Assembly (NCBI GenBank): GCA_026874595.1
Contig: CM049314.1
Span: forward strand, 51,505,812-51,569,811
DNA length: 64,000 nt
DNA from: Sipunculus nudus
Lineage: Eukaryota > Annelida > Sipuncula > Golfingiida > Sipunculidae
Reading direction: 5' to 3'
In this document: piece by piece, positions 57,708-64,000 of the stretch
How positions within the stretch are numbered: the stretch's first letter is position 1
How the letters are laid out: every line of letters begins with the position of its first letter
Notes under the pieces: generated by a model
Seen by the model: only the letters and a program-made list of their open reading frames with translations
The model's database searches: none
What the model was told of the DNA's origin: nothing
Translations under genes and position numbers: made by a program

Positions 57708-60153
57708 AAGATGACCAGAGGTCACTCGCTTGCCGGAAATGGAAATGATACAGACAGATAGACAGAGAGTGCATGTAGAAACAGTCATATGAATGAGCAA
57801 CATTGTGGGGGCAGCAGAAACGGATAATATGTTTATTTATGCATGCTGACCTTTAACAGCTGCATATCTTTCTAGTGTAAAAGGGACCAAGTTCAAAATT
57901 TTTTCATGAAATCCCGTTAATCTCGTTTGACAAGAAGCAGTGAGACGTTTTTCAGGTTTGTCATGTCAAGCTGGCCAAATGATATGAAATGCCGAAAACT
58001 AGACCTATCTAGCTATAAAAGCCGCTGAGTTATAAGCATTTGCATGAAATCTCGTGTTTTCTCGTTTGACGGGAAATGGTGCGAGCTTTGGCGAGATTTC
58101 CAGTTTTGTCATGTCAGGTTTGTCAAATATTATAAAATGCCGGAAACTAGACCTGTCTAGCTGCAAAAGTCGCCGTGTTATCAGCATTTACGAGAAATCA
58201 TGTTTTTTTCTCGCTTGACGAGATATAGTACGAGATTTGGCAAGACGAGCAGTTTTATTATGTCAAGACGGCCAAACGTTACGAAATGGCGAAAACTAGA
58301 TCCGTCTAGCTGTAAAAGTCGCCGAGTTATAAGCATTTCCGTGTACTCTCGTGCTTTCTCGTTTGACGATATATGGTGCAGGATTTGGCCAGTCTTGTAG
58401 ATTTGTCATATCAAACTCTCTGAATGTTATGAAATGGCGAAAACTACATCTGTCTAGCTGTAAAAGTCGCCGAGTTATTAGCATTTCTGTGAAATCTCCT
58501 TTTTTTATCATTTGACGAGATATGGTGCGAGATTTGGCCAGTCTTGCAGGTTTGTCATGTCAAGCGGGTCATGTGGAACTAAATGCCGAAAACTAGACCT
58601 GTCTAGCTGTAAAATTCGCCGAGTTATAACCAATGCCGTGAAATCTCATGTTTTCTCGTTTGACGAGATACGGTGCGACATTCGGCCTGACTTTCAGTTC
58701 TGTCATGTCCAGCAGGTCATGTGAAAGAAAATGCCGAAAACTAGACCTGTCTAGCTGTAAAACTCGCCGAGTTATAAGCATTTCCGTGAAATCTCGTGTT
58801 TTCTCGTTTGACGAGATAGGGTGCGAGATTTGGCCTGACTTGCACATCTATCGTGTCAAGCTGGTCATGTGGCAGGAAATGCCGGAAACCAGACGTGTCT
58901 AGCTGTAAAACTGGCCGAGTTATAAGCATTTCCTTGAAATTTCGTGTTTTCTCGTTTGACGAGATACGGTGCGAGATTTTGCCAGACTTGCATATCTGTC
59001 GTGTCAAGCTGGTCTAGTGGAACTAAATGCCGAAAACCAGACGTGTCTAACTGTAAAATTGGCCCAGTTATAAGCATTTCCGTGAAATCCCGTGTTTTCT
59101 CGTTTGACGAGATACGGTGCGAGATTTGGCCTGTCTTGCAGCTCTGTCGTGTCAAGCTTGTTTGGTGGAACGAAATGCCGAAAACCAGACCTGTCTAGCT
59201 GTAAAAGTCGCCGAGTTATAAGCATTTCCGCGAAGTCTCGTTTTTTCTCGTTTGACGAGATATGGCGCGAGATTTGGCGTGACTTTCAGTTCTTTCGTGT
59301 CAAGCTGGTCATGTGGAACAAAATGCCGAAAACTAGATCTGCGTAGCTTAAAAACTGACAAAGTTACAAAAAATGGTCGTGTTATTTCCAATTTCCATGA
59401 TTTTTGCCCAAAAAATGTAACCATGGTAACGGCACTTGCATATCTGTCGTGTCAAGCTGGTCTAGTGGAACTAAATGCCGAAAACCAGACGTGTCTAGCT
59501 GTAAAACTGGCCCAGTTATAAGCATTTCAATGAAATCCCGTGTTTTCTCGTTTGACGAGATACGGTGCGAGATTTGGCCTGTCTTGCAGCTCTGTCGTGT
59601 CAAGCTTGTTTGGTGGAACGAAATGCCGAAAACCAGACCTGTCTAGCTGTAAAAGTCGCCGAGTTATAAGCATTTCCGCGAAGTCTCGTTTTTTCTCGTT
59701 TGACGAGATATGGCGCGAGATTTGGCGTGACTTTCAGTTCTGTCGTGTCAAGCTGGTCATGTGGAACAAAATGCCGAAAACTAGATCTGCCTAGCTTAAA
59801 AACTGACAAAGTTACAAAAAAATGGTCGTGTTATTTCCAATTCCCATGAATTTGCCCAAAAAATGTAACCATGGTAACTGCAAATTTAAGTAAGCTACAT
59901 ATCAAAAGAAAGGCCAGGTGATGACGAAAAAAATGAGCTATTGCAGAAGTGGATAAGCCTATTTATGGCGAAGTTATAGTGCAAAAACCGTTAACCACAC
60001 CTGTCGTGACCTTGACCCTTGACCTTGGAGCAATGTTGACCAAAAACAATAGGGTTCCAGGGTGTTCGGTTGTCAATCAACCCTGTAAGGGTCATGTCGA
60101 TTGCTGCAGAATTATGGCCAGGAGAGCGCAGACAAACACACAAAAAAACAAAC
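57708..60153 (+). repeat. Type III module, copy 4
   Basis: Very similar to copy 3 including the internal joint at 59431; it has two or three more 148-bp monomers before it. Confidence 0.87.
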
Positions 60154-62155
60154 AAGATGACCAGAGGTCACGCGCTTGCCGGAAATGGAAATGATACAGA
60201 CAGATAGACAGAGAGTGCATGTAGAAACAGTCATATGAATGAGCAACATTGTGGGGGCAGCAGAAACGGATAATATGTTTATTTATGCATGCTGACCTTT
60301 AACAGCTGCATATCTTTCTAGTGTAAAAGGGACCAAGTTCAAAATTTTTTCATGAAATCCCGTTAATCTCGTTTGACAAGAAGCAGTGAGACGTTTTCAG
60401 GTTTGTCATGTCAAGCTGGTCATATGTGACAAAATGCCGAAAACTAGAACTACTTTGTTGTAAAAGGCGCCGAGTTATAAGCATTTCAGTGACATCTCGT
60501 TTGTTCACGTTGCACAAGATATGGTGCGAGATTTGGGCAGACTTATGGCTTTATCTAATCAAGCAGTTCATATGTGACACAATGCCGAAAACTAGACCTT
60601 CGTACCTGTAAAAATCGCCGAGTTAAAAGCATTTTGGTGAAATCTCGTGTTTTCTCGTTTGACGAGATACGGTGCAAGATTGTGCCTGACTTGGAGTTCT
60701 GTCATGTCAAGCGGGTCATGTGGAACTAAATGCCGAAAACTAGACCTGTCTAGCTGCAGTTCCGTGAAATGTCGTGTTTTCTCGTTTGACGGGATACGGT
60801 GCGAGATTTTGCCTGACATGCATGTCTGTCGTGTCAAGCTGGTCTAGTGGAACAAAATGCCGAAAACCAGACGTGTCTATCTGTAAAACTCGCCGAGTTA
60901 TAACCAATGCCGTGAAATCTCATGTTTTCTCGTTTGACGAGATACGGTGCGACATTCGGCCTGACTTTCAGTTCTGTCATGTCCAGCAGGTCATGTGAAA
61001 GAAAATGCCGAAAACTAGACCTGTCTAGCTGTAAAACTCGCCGAGTTATAAGCATTTCCGTGAAATCTCGTGTTTTCTCGTTTGACGAGATAGGGTGCGA
61101 GATTTGGCCTGACTTGCACATTTTTCGTGTCAAGCTGGTCATGTGGAAGGAAATGCCGGAAACCAGACGTGTCTAGCTGTAAAACTGGCCGAGTTATAAG
61201 CATTTCCGTGAAATTTCGTGTTTTCTCGTTTGACGAGATACGGTGCGAGATTTTGCCAGACTTGCATATCTGTCGTGTCAAGCTGGTCTAGTGGAACTAA
61301 ATGCCGAAAACCACACGTGTCTAGCTGTAAAACTAGCCTAGTTATAAGCATTTCCGTGAAATCCCGTGTTTTCTCGTTTGACGAGATACGGTGCGAGATT
61401 TGGCCTGTCTTGCAGCTCTGTCGTGTTAAGCTTGTTTGGTGGAACGAAATGCCGAAAACCAGACCTGTCTAGCTGTAAAAGTCGCCGAGTTATAAGCATT
61501 TCCGCGAAGTCTCGTTTTTTCTCGTTTGACGAGATATGGCGCGAGATTTGGCGTAACTTTCAATTCTGTCGTGTAAAGCTGGTCATGTGAAACAAAATGC
61601 CGAAAACTAGATCTGCCTAGCTAAAAAACTGACAAAGTTACAAAAAAATGGTCGTGTTATTTCCAATTCCCATGAATTTTGCCCAAAAAATGTAACCATG
61701 GTAACGGCAAATTTAAGTAAGCTACATATCAAAAGAAAGGCCAGGTGATGACGAAAAAAATGAGCAATTGCAGAAGTGGATAAGCCTATTTATGGCGAAG
61801 TTATAGTGCAAAAACCGTTAACCACACCTGTCGTGACCTTGACCCTTGACCTTGGAGCAATGTTGACCAAAAACAATAGGGTTCCAGGGTGTTCGGTTGT
61901 CAATCAACCCTGTAAGGGTCATGTCGATTGCCGCAAAATTGTGGCCAGGAGAGCGCAGACAAACACACAAAAAAACAAACAAAAAAACAAAAAAACAAAA
62001 AAACAAAAAAACAAACAGACAAATGCACATACGCAACTGACCAACATGCTTGCCGGAAATCTTCCGGCAAGCAAAAAACAAAAAAACAGACAAATGGACA
62101 TACGCAACTGACCAACCAACTTGCCGAAATCGAAGATTTCCGGCAAGCAACAAAC
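60154..62155 (+). repeat. Type III module, copy 5
   Basis: Resembles copy 1 in its first monomers (TTGTTCACGTTGCACAAGAT segment). It ends in an expanded ACAAAAA microsatellite (61960-62025) and two terminal hairpins (62047-62073 and 62121-62147). Confidence 0.87.
61960..62025 (+). repeat. ACAAAAA/ACAA microsatellite
   Basis: Run of CAAAAAAA units between the module tail and its hairpins. A second such run begins at 63957 and reaches the window end. Confidence 0.88.
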
Positions 62156-64000
62156 AAGATGACCAGAGGTCACGCGCTTGCCGGAAATGGAAATGATACA
62201 GACAGATAGACAGAGAGTGCATGTAGAAACAGTCATATGAATGAGCAACATTGTGGGGGCAGCAGAAATGGATAATATGTTTATTTATGCATGCTGACCT
62301 TTAACAGCTGCATATCTTTCTAGTGTAAAAGGGACCAAGTTCAAAATTTTTTCATGAAATCCCGTTAATCTCGTTTGACAAGAAGCAGTGAGACGTTTTC
62401 AGGTTTGTCATGTCAAGCTGGTCATATGAGACAAAATGCCAAAAACTAGAACTACTTTGATGTAAAAGGCGTTATAAGCATTTCAGTGACACTTCGTTTG
62501 TTCACGTTGCACAAGATATGGTGCGAGATTTGGGCAGACTTATGGCTTTATCTAATCAAGCAGTTCATTCGGACAAAATGCCGAAAACTAGACCTTCGTA
62601 CCTATAAAAATCGCCGAGTTAAAAGCATTTTGGTGAAATCTCGTGTTTTCTCGTTTGACGAGATACGGTGCGAGATTGTGCCTGATTTGGAGTTCTGTCA
62701 TGTCAAGCGGGTCATGTGGAACTAAATGCTGAAAACTAGACCTGTCTAGCAGCAGTTCCGTGAAATGTCGTGTTTTCTCGTTTGACGGGATACGGTGCGA
62801 GATTTTGCCTGACATGCATGTGTGTCGTGTCAAGCTGGTCTAGTGGAACAAAATGCCGAAAACCAGACGTGTCTAGCTGTAAAACTGGCCGAGTTATAAC
62901 CAATGCCGTGAAATCTCATTTTTTCTCGTTTGACGAGATACGGTGCGACATTCGGCCTGACTTTCAGTTCTGTCATGTCCAGCAGGTCATGTGAAAGAAA
63001 ATGCCGAAAACTAGACCTGTCTAGCTGTAAAACTCGCCGAGTTATAAGCATTTCCGTGAAATCTCGTGTTTTCTCGTTTGACGAGATAGGGTGCGAGATT
63101 TGGCCTGACTTGCACATCTATCGTGTCAAGCTGATCATGTGGAAGGAAATGCCGGAAACCAGACGTGTCTAGCTGTAAAACTGGCCGAGTTATAAGCATT
63201 TCCGTGAAATTTCGTGTTTTCTCGTTTGACGAGATACGGTGCGAGATTTTGCCAGACTTGCATATCTGCCGTGTCAAGCTAGTCTAGTGGAACTAAATGC
63301 CGAAAACCAGACGTGTCTAGCTGTAAAACTGGCCCAGTTATAAGCATTTCCGTGACATCCCGTGTTTTCTCGTTTGACGAGATACGGTGCGAGATTTGGC
63401 CTGTCTTGTAGCTCTGTCGTGTCAAGCTTGTTTGGTGGAACGAAATGCCGAAAACCAGACCTGTCTAGCTGTAAAAGTCGCCGAGTTATAAGCATTTCCG
63501 CGAAGTCTCGTTTTTTCTCGTTTGACGAGATATGGCGCGAGATTTGGCGTGACTTTCAGTTCTGTCGTGTCAAGCTGGTCATGTGGAACAAAATGCCGAA
63601 AACTAGATCTGCCTAGCTTAAAAACTGACAAAGTTACAAAAAAATGGTCGTGTTATTTCCAATTTCCATGATTTTTGCCCAAAAAATGTAACCATGGTAA
63701 CGGCAAATTTAAGTAAGCTACATATCAAAAGAAAGGCCAGGTGATGACGAAAAAAATGAGCTATTGCAGAAGTGGATAAGCCTATTTATGGCGAAGTTAT
63801 AGTGCAAAACCCGTTAACCACACCTGTCGTGACCTTGACCCTTGACCTTGGAGCAATGTTGACCAAAAACAATAGGGTTCCAGGGTGTTCGGTTGTCAAT
63901 CAACCCTGTAAGGGTCATGTCGATTGCTGCAAAATTGTGGCCAGGAGAGCGCAGACAAACACACAAAAAAACAAAAAAACAAAAAAACAAAAAAACAAAC
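62156..64000 (+). repeat. Type III module, copy 6 (cut by window end)
   Basis: Start, leader, about eight 148-bp monomers, GTAACCATGGTAAC at 63688 and TGACCTTGACCC at about 63830. It ends in the microsatellite at 63957, so only the end of the tail is missing. Confidence 0.87.

Larger units (their letters stand above)
33204..64000 (+). repeat. 31-kb composite satellite array of concatenated modules
   Basis: The rest of the window consists of related modules in one orientation. Starts at 33204, 37192, 39687, 43978, 47759 and 50044 share CTAGACGACC.(A/T)AGGTCGAACGC. Starts at 45950, 52941, 55397, 57708, 60154 and 62156 share AAGATGACCAGAGGTCACGC. Both are followed by GCTTGCCGGAA. Modules hold tandem monomers (329, 217 or 148 bp) and D-type blocks of 400-500 bp, and end with a CCATGGTAAC block, a TGACCTTGACC block and an ACAG/ACAA microsatellite. 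None of the many short frames shows a protein family or a preference for coding. Confidence 0.88.

Noticed and set aside
35100-62030. ACAG/ACAA runs considered as telomeric repeats
   Set aside because: The unit is not TTAGGG or a known telomere variant, and runs are short and internal to modules.
53286-63631. Dozens of similar 65-100-codon open frames on both strands
   Set aside because: They recur with the 148-bp monomer (three codon phases drift with period), appear on both strands at once, and show no protein family. Open frames follow from monomers lacking stops, not from coding.
47567-63960. A recurrent 63-110-codon frame beginning near the GTGGATAAGCCTATTTATGG words of module tails
   Set aside because: It begins with GTG rather than ATG, contains the TGACCTTGACC block translated as LTLDLG, and ends in the microsatellite. 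Its conservation equals that of the module, so repeat descent explains it.

Overview
The window reads as intergenic, repeat-dominated nuclear DNA of an animal, most likely a marine invertebrate and perhaps a lophotrochozoan such as a mollusc or brachiopod. The pointers are BEL/Pao, Ty3/gypsy and L1/Tx1-like retroelements side by side, inverted-repeat DNA elements, and short tandem cores joined to GGAC or ACAG microsatellites of the kind known from bivalve pearl/Helentron-type repeats. The species cannot be fixed from the sequence. No intact host gene, tRNA, rRNA or CRISPR array was found. Two short exon-like stretches (about 4.43-4.60 kb and 15.97-16.20 kb) are the only weak host-gene candidates.

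Layout. 1-7.4 kb: GC-rich repeat, a roughly 3-kb foldback structure (571-3612, with an overlapping second inverted-repeat family to 3770) and a 2.1-kb long-inverted-repeat element (4781-6914). 7428-15507: a structurally complete BEL/Pao LTR retrotransposon on the minus strand, with two 1024-bp LTRs and a perfect 5-bp target duplication (GACAA), but gag-pol broken by at least five frameshifts and several stops. 15.5-18.6 kb: unassigned DNA and a tandem block of 146-bp units ending in a GGAC microsatellite. 18.6-24.43 kb: a Ty3/gypsy gag on the minus strand split by a plus-strand L1/Tx1-like LINE with a 13-bp target duplication. 25.0-27.77 kb: a dispersed repeat split by a 2.3-kb inverted-repeat element. 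27.77-33.20 kb: a decayed minus-strand Ty3/gypsy element with a long left LTR, a pol remnant and a truncated right LTR.

33.2-64.0 kb is a 31-kb satellite-like array and the most unusual part of the window. It is a concatenation of 1.8-4.3-kb modules. Modules start with CTAGACGACCAGAGGTCG or AAGATGACCAGAGGTCAC followed by GCTTGCCGGAAA. They contain tandem monomers of about 329, 217 or 148 bp, then a CCATGGTAAC block, a TGACCTTGACC block and an ACAG/ACAA microsatellite. Some end in a GCTTGCCG...CGGCAAGC hairpin. The 33.5-52.4 kb part carries about 25 copies of a CTCF-like motif, nearly all in one orientation. Several 2-kb blocks recur 10.4 or 14.5 kb apart, so the region grew by block duplication. 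No reading frame in the array looks like a real protein.

No genes here form a pathway. The window records layered insertions: LINE into gypsy gag, inverted-repeat element and gypsy LTR into an older dispersed repeat, and a further repeat into the satellite array. All calls are by eye, and element boundaries are approximate unless a target duplication is stated.
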